Origin: Terriglobales bacterium
Lineage (GTDB): Bacteria; Acidobacteriota; Terriglobia; Terriglobales; Acidobacteriaceae
Reading direction: 5' to 3'
DNA length: 64,000 bases
Assembly (NCBI GenBank): GCA_035651655.1
Contig: DASRFG010000014.1
Coordinates: 62,001-126,000, forward strand
The notes beneath the pieces were generated by a model that was not told where the DNA came from, ran no database searches, and saw only the letters and a program-made list of their open reading frames with translations. Positions 34,835 through 42,341 of this stretch are shown here, in pieces. The stretch's first letter is position 1; each line of letters opens with the position of its first letter. The translations under genes and the position numbers were made by a program.

Positions 34835-34854
34835 TCGATTGGCCTGCTGGTCAA
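34826..34854 (-). promoter_or_regulatory. blaI promoter (-35 TTGACC, 17-base spacer, -10 TAGTAT)
   Basis: On the minus strand TTGACC (34854-34849) and TAGTAT (34831-34826) are separated by 17 bases. The -10 is 7 bases before the GTG at 34818, which leaves no room for a ribosome site and implies a leaderless transcript. Operator O3 overlaps the -10. Confidence 0.6.
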
Positions 34855-34900
34855 GGAGGCCAAGCCGGGCCACACGGTTCATAATAGGGCGGGCACCTAC

Positions 34901-36802
34901 TTACACCCCGCGAATCAGGTCCACCGGATCGGGTATGGCAGGTTCTTTGTTGTCGGCGCTGGCGTCCTCTTTCTCCGCCAGAAAATCGCCTTCGCCCGGG
35001 GCCAGAAACAGATTGGTCTCCAACCCGTGCTGCCGAGTGTATAAATCGTAGTAGCGGCCGCGGGCGGCATATAGTTCCTGGTGCGTTCCGCGTTCAACAA
35101 TTTCACCGGCCTCGACGACCAGGATCTGGTCCGCACGACGGATAGTACTCAGGCGGTGCGCGATTACAAAAGTCGTGCGCCCAGCCATCAGATAAGACAG
35201 TCCCTGCTGAATCAGTGCTTCCGATTCCGAATCCAGGCTTGACGTGGCTTCATCGAGAATCAAAATTCTCGGATCGGCAAGAATCGCACGAGCTATCGAG
35301 ATGCGTTGCCGCTGTCCGCCTGAGAGCTTCACACCTCTCTCGCCAACGATCGTGTCGTAGCCGGTGGCGAACTTCTCCGCAAACTCATCCACGCGAGCGA
35401 TGCGGCAGACGCGTCGGATTTCTTCTTCGCGGGCATTCGGACGAGAAAATGCCACGTTCTCCCGGATCGTGCCGTCGAACAGAAACGATTCCTGCAGCAC
35501 GACCCCTAGAGCCTCTCGGTAAGAATCCAGTCGTACGTGATTGAGGTCAATTCCATCAATCAGTATGCGACCCGCTACTGGCTTGTAGAACGCGGCGATG
35601 AGGCCAATGATGGTGGACTTGCCGGAACCCGATGACCCGACTAGCGCCGTCACCGTGCCAGGTTTGGCGTCAAAGCTGACGTCTTTCAACACCGGCTTGT
35701 CGGGATCGTAGGCAAAATCCACATTCTCGAAACGGATTGCTCCGTTATTTTCATGAAGCTGAATTTTGCGTTCTGGGTCTTGGTCTTCCGGAGGTTCGGA
35801 CAGGACTTCGTGAGTGCGCTCCAGGCCGGCAATTGCCTCAGTGATCTGCGTCCCGATATTTACCACCTGAAAAATCGGCGCCACCAGGTATCCCAGAAAC
35901 ATGGTGTACGTGAAAAAGCCGCCAAGGGTCAGCTTGCCGGCGATGATTTGCCGTGCGCCCATATACATGACCACGGCGCCGACGATGCCTATCAGCATTG
36001 CTGAAGATAGGCTCATCAATGAAGTGGCGGTGAGTGTCCGCAGAACGTTATTCAACAACCGGTGCACGCCCGCGCTGAACACGCCCTCCTCGCGGGCCTC
36101 AGCGTGATACCCCTTCACTACGCGCACGCCACCGAGCGATTCCGTCAGCCTTCCTGTAACCTCCGCATTGATCTTGCTGCGCTCGCGGAAAATGGGCCGA
36201 ATCGTCGTAAATGCCTTTTTCAGGCCAAAGGAAAACAGTACGAGGCAGGTAAACGCAAAAAGCGTCATGGACGCACTAAGGCGCATCAGCACGACCAGAG
36301 CGATTACAGCGGTGAGCAGTCCGCCGGCGAACTCCACCAGCCCGGTACCGATCAGGTTACGCACGCCCTCAACGTCATTCATAATTCGCGCCACCAGCGT
36401 GCCCGTCTTGTTGGAATCGTAGTAGGCCACGGGTAAATGGCCAACGTGGACCTGCACCTTCTGCCGTAACTCAGTGATTAAACGTTGCGCCTCTTTGGAG
36501 AGCAATTGGGTTAGACCGAACGACGTTGCGCCCTGAATCAGCGTAGCGGCAAGGACCGCTCCCAACAGAGGTAGAAGCAGTTGCGTATGTCGTTTAACAA
36601 TGATGTCGTCAACCAGGAATTTCGTGGAGGCGGGAAGCACCAATCCGGAAACCCGATTGATTGCCATGAGTATCAGCCCAAGCGCCAGCAAGCCGCGGCG
36701 GGGATAAATCAACGCCCACAAGTCCGGCCAGACCGTCTTCAGCTGTTGCATGGGCGCTTTTTTGGCCGAGCCTTTATCGGGGGTCGCTACGGGAGACGAC
36801 AA
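34901..36802 (-). CDS. ABC exporter, fused permease-ATPase (MsbA/multidrug type)
   Basis: A 633-residue half-transporter. Six helices span about residues 35-330 (GLLALGLILMAINRVSG and following). The nucleotide-binding domain has Walker A GSSGSGKST, signature LSGGQRQR, Walker B ILILDEATSSLD and the H-loop IAHRLST. It would work as a homodimer exporting a lipid, drug or peptide. The start is TTG at 36802, with GAGG 4 bases ahead. A 30-residue acidic tail (EKEDASADNKEP) follows the ATPase. It lies upstream of blaI on the same strand, but blaI has its own promoter inside the gap. Export of the small acidic peptide is conceivable, but that peptide has a Sec-like signal. Confidence 0.9.
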   Translation of the reverse strand: MSSPVATPDKGSAKKAPMQQLKTVWPDLWALIYPRRGLLALGLILMAINRVSGLVLPASTKFLVDDIIVKRHTQLLLPLLGAVLAATLIQGATSFGLTQLLSKEAQRLITELRQKVQVHVGHLPVAYYDSNKTGTLVARIMNDVEGVRNLIGTGLVEFAGGLLTAVIALVVLMRLSASMTLFAFTCLVLFSFGLKKAFTTIRPIFRERSKINAEVTGRLTESLGGVRVVKGYHAEAREEGVFSAGVHRLLNNVLRTLTATSLMSLSSAMLIGIVGAVVMYMGARQIIAGKLTLGGFFTYTMFLGYLVAPIFQVVNIGTQITEAIAGLERTHEVLSEPPEDQDPERKIQLHENNGAIRFENVDFAYDPDKPVLKDVSFDAKPGTVTALVGSSGSGKSTIIGLIAAFYKPVAGRILIDGIDLNHVRLDSYREALGVVLQESFLFDGTIRENVAFSRPNAREEEIRRVCRIARVDEFAEKFATGYDTIVGERGVKLSGGQRQRISIARAILADPRILILDEATSSLDSESEALIQQGLSYLMAGRTTFVIAHRLSTIRRADQILVVEAGEIVERGTHQELYAARGRYYDLYTRQHGLETNLFLAPGEGDFLAEKEDASADNKEPAIPDPVDLIRGV

Positions 36803-36835
36803 GTTGACCTCATATTATGTGGATGAGTTGAGACG

Positions 36836-37987
36836 CTACTGGGTCGCGGTCATTTTCGCGAACGGCGCAAGGTCCCAGACACGCCAGAAAGCCTGCATCT
36901 CATCCGGAGTCCCAAAAGACACGCGCGCGTGGGTTGGGAAGGCAGGGAAGGGGCGCCCGATCCAAACATTGTTGTTGCGGAAATGTTCGATCACCTCCCG
37001 GGCTGGGCGGTGTGTCTCCATCATCACAAAGTTTGTATGTGACTCAATAGGTGTCAAGTGTCGCGATGCAGCTTGATTGAAGAACTCCTGGCGGACATTG
37101 GCATTCTTCTTCACAGAATCAGCCACCGCCTCGGTGTCATGCATGGCCGCGAGTGCCGCCGGCATCACGATTCCATTCACATTAATCCCGGTAATAAACG
37201 GACGCATGCGCTCGATGAGGGTTGGAGAAGCGATCGCGTAACCGAGCCGCATCCCTGCCAGGCCATACACCTTCGAGAATGTCCGCATTATGATCAGGCG
37301 CTCGTCACTCACTGGGCGATCGAGAAACGAAACATAGGAGGGCGGCCCTCCGGCGAAATGGTGATACGCCTCGTCTATCAACACGTAGGATGAAGCCGGA
37401 AGTTTGGCCACAAAACTCTCGAGGTCGGCGCGCGGCGTGATAGAAGCCGTGGGATTATTTGGATTGCAGATATACACAAACGACGGCATGGCGCCGGCGT
37501 GTGCCAGCATTCCATCGAGATCGTGAGCAAAATCTTTGGTTAATGGGACCGAGACCACCTCGGAACCGCTGGAGCGGGCATACTGTTCTATCGTTTCAAA
37601 CGTGGGCAGTGCCTGGACCAGCTGCTTTCCCTTACCTAAAAAGGCCGCAGCTGCGACCCTGAGAATTTCTGTCGAGCCACATCCAAGTAACACCTGCGCA
37701 GGTTTTACACCGTGAAATGTGGCGATCTCCGATGTCAACTTGTCGTACTGCTTAAACGGATAGCGATTCGCGGAATCCAGCGCGATCCGCATCGCGGCCA
37801 TGGTCTTCGCAGAAGGACCATAAGCATTCTCGTTGCTATCCAGACGAACTGGCCCGCCGGGCTGCGTCGCTCGCGCAGGTTCAACGCGAGCAGCCTGGGA
37901 TGTTTCCCGCAGCGGCCACTGCATTGCCACCCCAGTGGCGGTCCCAATGCCAACAGTTCTAAGAAAGCTTCTGCGCGAAATGAACAT
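36836..37987 (-). CDS. HisC-like PLP aminotransferase with Tat signal peptide
   Basis: A 383-residue fold-type I aminotransferase related to histidinol-phosphate aminotransferase: LDSNENAYGPSAKTM at the start of the domain, NPNNPT, and TFSKVYGLAGMRLGYA with the PLP lysine. The N-terminus FISRRSFLRTVGIGTATG is a twin-arginine signal followed by a cleavable hydrophobic stretch. I chose the ATG at 37987 because it begins just before this signal; a reading 68 codons longer has no family resemblance. A PLP enzyme folded in the cytoplasm and sent through Tat would transaminate in the periplasm, which is unusual. It lies 33 bases upstream of the ABC exporter on the same strand. Confidence 0.88.
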   Translation of the reverse strand: MFISRRSFLRTVGIGTATGVAMQWPLRETSQAARVEPARATQPGGPVRLDSNENAYGPSAKTMAAMRIALDSANRYPFKQYDKLTSEIATFHGVKPAQVLLGCGSTEILRVAAAAFLGKGKQLVQALPTFETIEQYARSSGSEVVSVPLTKDFAHDLDGMLAHAGAMPSFVYICNPNNPTASITPRADLESFVAKLPASSYVLIDEAYHHFAGGPPSYVSFLDRPVSDERLIIMRTFSKVYGLAGMRLGYAIASPTLIERMRPFITGINVNGIVMPAALAAMHDTEAVADSVKKNANVRQEFFNQAASRHLTPIESHTNFVMMETHRPAREVIEHFRNNNVWIGRPFPAFPTHARVSFGTPDEMQAFWRVWDLAPFAKMTATQ

Positions 37988-38177
37988 GGCTTTGTGTCCC
38001 TCCGCTCCTACCGGCACCGGCCATTTATCTGGCCTTAACCGCGCCTGGAGTATGTGCGGCGTTTGGTGCGCGTATTCTACCCCGAGCGGGCTTCCGCTGG
38101 CAGATGGATTCTGAATAGGGTCAGAAAAGGCATTGTCTAATGGTGGGCAAATTTGGGCGGCTAGAATAGCGGGACGA

Positions 38178-38450
38178 ATGAAGCGGATCATGGCCGTGGT
38201 AATGCTGGTGGCTGCTACGCTCTACATTGGAGACTATCTTATCGTTCGATCTCGAATTGCCATGAATCGCAGAGCTTTCGGCTCGGTAAGCGTAGAACCG
38301 TATTACGCTATCCATCAGAAGAATGGTAAGACTGAATACGTCTTCAAAGAGCCAGAGAAGCAGATCTGTGTTCGTTCATTGTTTCCGCACTTTGGATACG
38401 GCCCCTGCTGGTACATCGCCCGGCACAGCGAAAAACGCACCGACATATAG
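38178..38450 (+). CDS. Small single-helix membrane protein of unknown function
   Basis: A 90-residue protein with one N-terminal helix (IMAVVMLVAATLYIGDYLIV) and a short outer domain. That domain has FGSVSVEPYYAI, a KNGKTEYVF stretch, and two cysteines in CVRSLFPHFGYGPCWY that could form a disulfide. The composition and compact cysteine motif look like a genuine conserved protein; I believe similar proteins occur in Acidobacteriota but cannot verify it here. The ATG at 38178, preceded by GGGACGA, is chosen over one 15 codons upstream because the helix begins right after it. It is divergent from the aminotransferase gene. Function unknown. Confidence 0.65.
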   Translation: MKRIMAVVMLVAATLYIGDYLIVRSRIAMNRRAFGSVSVEPYYAIHQKNGKTEYVFKEPEKQICVRSLFPHFGYGPCWYIARHSEKRTDI

Positions 38451-38480
38451 CTGTCCAGGCATTCCCAAGCAGGCGGTGCT

Positions 38481-39098
38481 TTAGAAGCGGAAGACGGGGC
38501 CAGTCGAAAAACGAAAATTATTTTGGGTATCGCTAAATGAGCGCGTCTGCAGCAAATCCACCTGCACGCGCCAGCCGATTACCGGTATCAGCCGGTAGTC
38601 GAGGCCGCCGCCAACAGCATCGCTGAATCCGAATTCGCTTACATGAAAAGTGGTAGTGCGCTCGTTAAAGGTCTCACTTATGCGAGAAAAGCCGAGCATA
38701 GCATGGGCGAAAGGGGTGAATTTTCCCACAGAAGCCGAGATCCTTGGCCCAAAGAGAAAATTGTGGAAATTCGTATCTGCCGTTCCCCGGGTGCGAATGC
38801 AAGGCAAGATGAACCCGCAGCTATGCGTAAAAGTCTGTGAGCCATACTGACCGCTAACATCGGCCACCAAGCCCACGTGTGGCAGGACCTTTCCTTCTAA
38901 AGACGCGTGCCAGCCGTTCAGGCCTGTGGGATTGTCAATGGTGATTAGGCCTGCATCTGGATTGGGCTTGGGGGCACCGAGGTCTGTGTGAACATACGAG
39001 TACCCCACGAACACATTGCCGCTGGTTGGAACCTGTGCGCTTGCGGCGAGTGCTAGCACAAAGATGATAAGCGCGAGCCCAACAATCCTGAGCGTCAG
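38481..39098 (-). CDS. Outer-membrane beta-barrel (OmpA/opacity-like) protein, probable CTG start
   Basis: A roughly 205-residue small barrel: signal peptide (IVGLALIIFVLALAASAQ), then amphipathic strands such as GNVFVGYSYVHTDLG, FLFGPRISASVGKFTPFAHAMLG and VGGGLDYRLIPVIGWRVQ, with the aromatic end VFRF. It is probably an eight-strand porin-like protein. The start is odd: AAGGAGG (39110-39104) lies 5 bases before CTG at 39098, directly ahead of the signal peptide, whereas the only upstream candidate, GTG at 39131, has no ribosome site and would encode a charged extension through the Shine-Dalgarno. I favour CTG. It follows the M48 protease by about 40 bases. Confidence 0.8.
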   Translation of the reverse strand: MTLRIVGLALIIFVLALAASAQVPTSGNVFVGYSYVHTDLGAPKPNPDAGLITIDNPTGLNGWHASLEGKVLPHVGLVADVSGQYGSQTFTHSCGFILPCIRTRGTADTNFHNFLFGPRISASVGKFTPFAHAMLGFSRISETFNERTTTFHVSEFGFSDAVGGGLDYRLIPVIGWRVQVDLLQTRSFSDTQNNFRFSTGPVFRF

Positions 39099-39140
39099 AA
39101 TAACCTCCTTCGCCCCCGGGCGATGCTTCACCCAACAGGG

Positions 39141-40637
39141 TTACTGCAAGTGCAGGCTGTTGAGCATGTGCTTGTATGTCGATTGTAATCTGCCAAAGGT
39201 ATTCTCCGGCGCCACAAATACTACATAGACAAAACCGCCCTGAGGACCGGGCAGCGTAACCAGCCAATCGTGCTCTGGGAGCGGCTGACCATTCTGCTGA
39301 ACAGGCGAAATGCCTACAAGATTTACGGAGCGACCCTCCACACCATTGACTTTTATTTTTCTCGCTTGGCCGGACGCGTGCAACCCCTGGTTCGACTGTT
39401 GCAGACTCTGAATAAGGTCCTGCGTAGCCTGATCAATTGAGCTGGCATTGGGATCATTGGCTGCATTAATACTCACGCCATAAGCGATTGCGTTCTGTGC
39501 TACTCCGGCCGGCGGAGCGATAGTAATCCCTCCCGAGCTTAGGGTTCCGCCCGCCTGCCAATTATCGGGATAGTCGATCGATAGGCCGTCCCCCTGGAAT
39601 TGCTTAAACTTCCCGCTAGGCTTGACCTGATCAAAGTTCACGCTCGAGATATCTGCCGTTCCGCCTCCGGCACTGCCTTGAGGGCTGGTATGTGCTGGCA
39701 AGTTCCCGGGTGTAGCTCCGCTCTGCTTGTTCTGCTTTGCCCAAATGCCCTGTTTCGCGCCATCTGCGACTTCCTGCGCCGTATACGCCTTAACTTTCGC
39801 AGCTTCCGGCTTGGCGCTGGCAAATTGAGGACTGTTCGTCATGAAATTTCTTTGCGGCCAGTCTTTGATCTCATTCTCCACTGCCTGGACGCGGTTGCCT
39901 GGATTGGGATGATCACTAAGGAACTGCGGCCCAGACCCCCCGCCCATCTTCTCCAGCTTCTCGAAAAAGGCCGCCATGGCGCGCGGATCGTAACCCGCCT
40001 TATACATGATGATCGCGCCTACGCTGTCGGCTTGAGCCTCGTCCTCGCGGGAGTACTTCATGCTCAGAATGCCGCCAGCAGTTTGCGCGCCCATGTTCGC
40101 CAGTGTCCCAGCTGTGCCCCCCAGCACGGACCCAAGAATGCCACCCACAATGCCGGCAATACCTTGCGCCATGCCCTGCTTCTTCATCGCTTTTACGGAA
40201 TGTTGCATGTACACGTGCGACATTTCGTGGGCCATCACCCCAGCCAGTTCCGCTTCATTGTCGGCAGCCGTGATGGTGCCCACATTAATGAAGATTGGCC
40301 CGCCCGGAATCGCAAACGCGTTGATTTCTTTTTGCTGAATAACGTGGAATTCATAGGGCCAGGAATGCTGCGGTGGAATTACGGTCTCGAGCTTTTTACC
40401 CAGCTGCTGGACATACCGCACTACCGGGTGAGAGTCAGGCAGCACCGGCATCTGCTGATAAACATCAGCCTTGGCCTTTTGCCCGAGCTGTATCTGTTGG
40501 TCCTTGGTGATCCCACCCACGGAACCGGGATCCGGCAATTCGGGCGCGGAAACCGCGGCAATCATCCCATTCGGAAATACGAGAAGTACACTTAAAACCA
40601 GTCCCATCAATCGGATTGCAAGCGTGCGTTCTTTCAT
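39141..40637 (-). CDS. M48-family zinc metalloprotease, exported
   Basis: A 498-residue protein with a signal peptide (LMGLVLSVLLVFPNGMIAA). The protease domain has MAHEMSHVYMQH (HExxH) and a downstream DEAQADSVG with the third ligand Glu, as in BepA/LoiP-type periplasmic proteases. After the domain comes a linker rich in Gln/Gly/Ser, and then a C-terminal domain from about residue 345 (FQGDGLSIDYPDNWQ) that resembles a PsbP-like beta fold. It probably degrades or repairs misfolded outer-membrane proteins. The ATG at 40637 is preferred because the signal follows at once. It is divergent from the APC permease, with about 105 bases between. Confidence 0.88.
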   Translation of the reverse strand: MKERTLAIRLMGLVLSVLLVFPNGMIAAVSAPELPDPGSVGGITKDQQIQLGQKAKADVYQQMPVLPDSHPVVRYVQQLGKKLETVIPPQHSWPYEFHVIQQKEINAFAIPGGPIFINVGTITAADNEAELAGVMAHEMSHVYMQHSVKAMKKQGMAQGIAGIVGGILGSVLGGTAGTLANMGAQTAGGILSMKYSREDEAQADSVGAIIMYKAGYDPRAMAAFFEKLEKMGGGSGPQFLSDHPNPGNRVQAVENEIKDWPQRNFMTNSPQFASAKPEAAKVKAYTAQEVADGAKQGIWAKQNKQSGATPGNLPAHTSPQGSAGGGTADISSVNFDQVKPSGKFKQFQGDGLSIDYPDNWQAGGTLSSGGITIAPPAGVAQNAIAYGVSINAANDPNASSIDQATQDLIQSLQQSNQGLHASGQARKIKVNGVEGRSVNLVGISPVQQNGQPLPEHDWLVTLPGPQGGFVYVVFVAPENTFGRLQSTYKHMLNSLHLQ

Positions 40638-40742
40638 ATTAAAGAAGATGCAAACTGCAGCACGCGGGGATGGGGCGTGCGCTGTAAAATTGTGCGCTTT
40701 CACTGGAGCGCGAGAGGCTTCCATCAGGGGTTCTCACTTTCA

Positions 40743-42224
40743 ATGAGCCAAACCAACGGCCGAGACGAACGAACTCTCACCGCTCTTGTCACTGGACCAA
40801 AGCCGTTAACATCTCCAGCCGGATTGCACGCCCCGCGAAAGGCGATGGGCTTTGTTGACCTTGTCCTATTTTACGTGGTTACCGGGATCAGCTTGCGGTG
40901 GATTGCGACGGCCGCCACGGCGGGGCCAAGTGCAGTGGTCATCTGGTTTGGCGCGTGGCTGGCCTTCTACGTTCCATTGGCCCTTTCGGTGGTCGAACTA
41001 TCTTCCCGTTATCCGCAGGAGGGCGGACTTTACGTTTGGAGCAAGCGTGCATTCGGCGACTTCTCTGGATTCATGGCCGCATGGACCTACTGGACCAGCA
41101 ATCTTCCCTATTTTCCTGCAGTGCTGTACTTCGCTGCCAGCAACGCACTGTACATTCGCGGTGCCCATTGGGAACACCTGTCGGACCGGCCAGGTTTCTT
41201 CATAATTTTCTCCATCGTGGCACTGGCAACGGTCACCCTCATGAACATTGTCGGCTTGAATGTCGGCAAGTGGCTGCACAACATCGGTGCATTCGGAATG
41301 TGGCTGCCAGTGATGATCATCATTGTTATGGGACTGGTTGCCTGGTACCGCTTCGGCTCCGCCACCCATTTCAGCGTGGCGACCATGATTCCCAGCACTC
41401 ACTTCAGGGACATCATCTTTTGGGCGACCATCACATTTGCGATGGGCGGCTGTGAAACTGCTTCGTTCATGGGCGAAGAAATCAAGGATGCCCGGCGGAC
41501 GATTCCATGGGCGCTCTTCCTTGGTGGATTAATCGTGACGTTCTGTTATGTCGTGGGGACGATATCTGTGCTTCTTGCTCTGCCCAAGGAACGTGTCAAC
41601 GATTTGCAAGGCTTGATACAAGCCCTTACCCAGACCGCGAGCCGAATCGGATTCTTTTGGGTAATTCCCGTCGCAGCAGTGCTCATCGCTCTGAGTAACC
41701 TCGGAGCCGCCGGCGCTTATCTGACTGCGGTAGCCCGCCTGCCATTCGTTGCTGGGATTGACCGGTTTCTGCCGCCCGCTTTTGGAAGGCTTCACTCGCG
41801 CTGGCGCACCCCTTATGTCGCCCTCTTGGTTCAGGCAATCTGCGGTCTGGTCTTTGTTTTTCTCGGTCAGGCGGGCACCAGCGTTAAGGGTGCTTATGAT
41901 GTGCTGGTACAACTTGGGATAATTGCCTACTTCATTCCCTATCTTTTTCTTTTCGCGTCTATGTTCAGGCTGCAAAGTGAACCGGCCAGCGCAGAGGTCA
42001 TTCGCGTGCCCGGTGGTAAGCCCGTTGCATTCTTGATATCGATCGTGGGCTTCACCACTACTTCTTTGACGATCTGCCTTTCTTTTGTGCCCAGCGTCGA
42101 CGAACCTAACAAGCTTCTAGCTATAGTCAAGGTGGTTGGACTCACAGCGGTGCTGCTCGGTGTCGGCTGGTTGATTTACTGGCGGGGGACGACCAGGAGA
42201 AGGTCGGCTGTAATGCCTGTTTAG
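40743..42224 (+). CDS. APC-family amino acid/polyamine permease
   Basis: A 493-residue inner-membrane protein of about 12 helices. GFVDLVLFYVVTGISLRW opens helix 1 and EGGLYVWSKRAFGDFSGF marks the conserved loop before helix 3. GAAGAYLTAVARLPFVAGID is in the central half. The family imports amino acids, polyamines or organic cations by proton symport or exchange. The ATG at 40743 is chosen; an upstream start would extend into the M48 promoter region. A 117-base gap separates it from the next oxidoreductase gene. Its substrate cannot be read from sequence. Confidence 0.85.
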   Translation: MSQTNGRDERTLTALVTGPKPLTSPAGLHAPRKAMGFVDLVLFYVVTGISLRWIATAATAGPSAVVIWFGAWLAFYVPLALSVVELSSRYPQEGGLYVWSKRAFGDFSGFMAAWTYWTSNLPYFPAVLYFAASNALYIRGAHWEHLSDRPGFFIIFSIVALATVTLMNIVGLNVGKWLHNIGAFGMWLPVMIIIVMGLVAWYRFGSATHFSVATMIPSTHFRDIIFWATITFAMGGCETASFMGEEIKDARRTIPWALFLGGLIVTFCYVVGTISVLLALPKERVNDLQGLIQALTQTASRIGFFWVIPVAAVLIALSNLGAAGAYLTAVARLPFVAGIDRFLPPAFGRLHSRWRTPYVALLVQAICGLVFVFLGQAGTSVKGAYDVLVQLGIIAYFIPYLFLFASMFRLQSEPASAEVIRVPGGKPVAFLISIVGFTTTSLTICLSFVPSVDEPNKLLAIVKVVGLTAVLLGVGWLIYWRGTTRRRSAVMPV

Positions 42225-42269
42225 CGTTCTCTACTTCCTGTGCCATCGCCGCGAAAGACCTGAGAAGGA

Positions 42270-42298
42270 AAGACAATTCAACGTCCTCCCAGTATTAT
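42270..42298 (+). promoter_or_regulatory. Possible sigma-70 promoter for the phytoene-desaturase-like gene
   Basis: AAGACA (42270-42275) and TATTAT (42293-42298) are 17 bases apart, matching four and five of six consensus bases. Transcription would start near 42305, 37 bases before the ATG at 42342. Confidence 0.4.
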
Positions 42299-42341
42299 GG
42301 CCGCTGCCTCAAGTGGTCTTGAGTGACACAGGCCCGCACCC

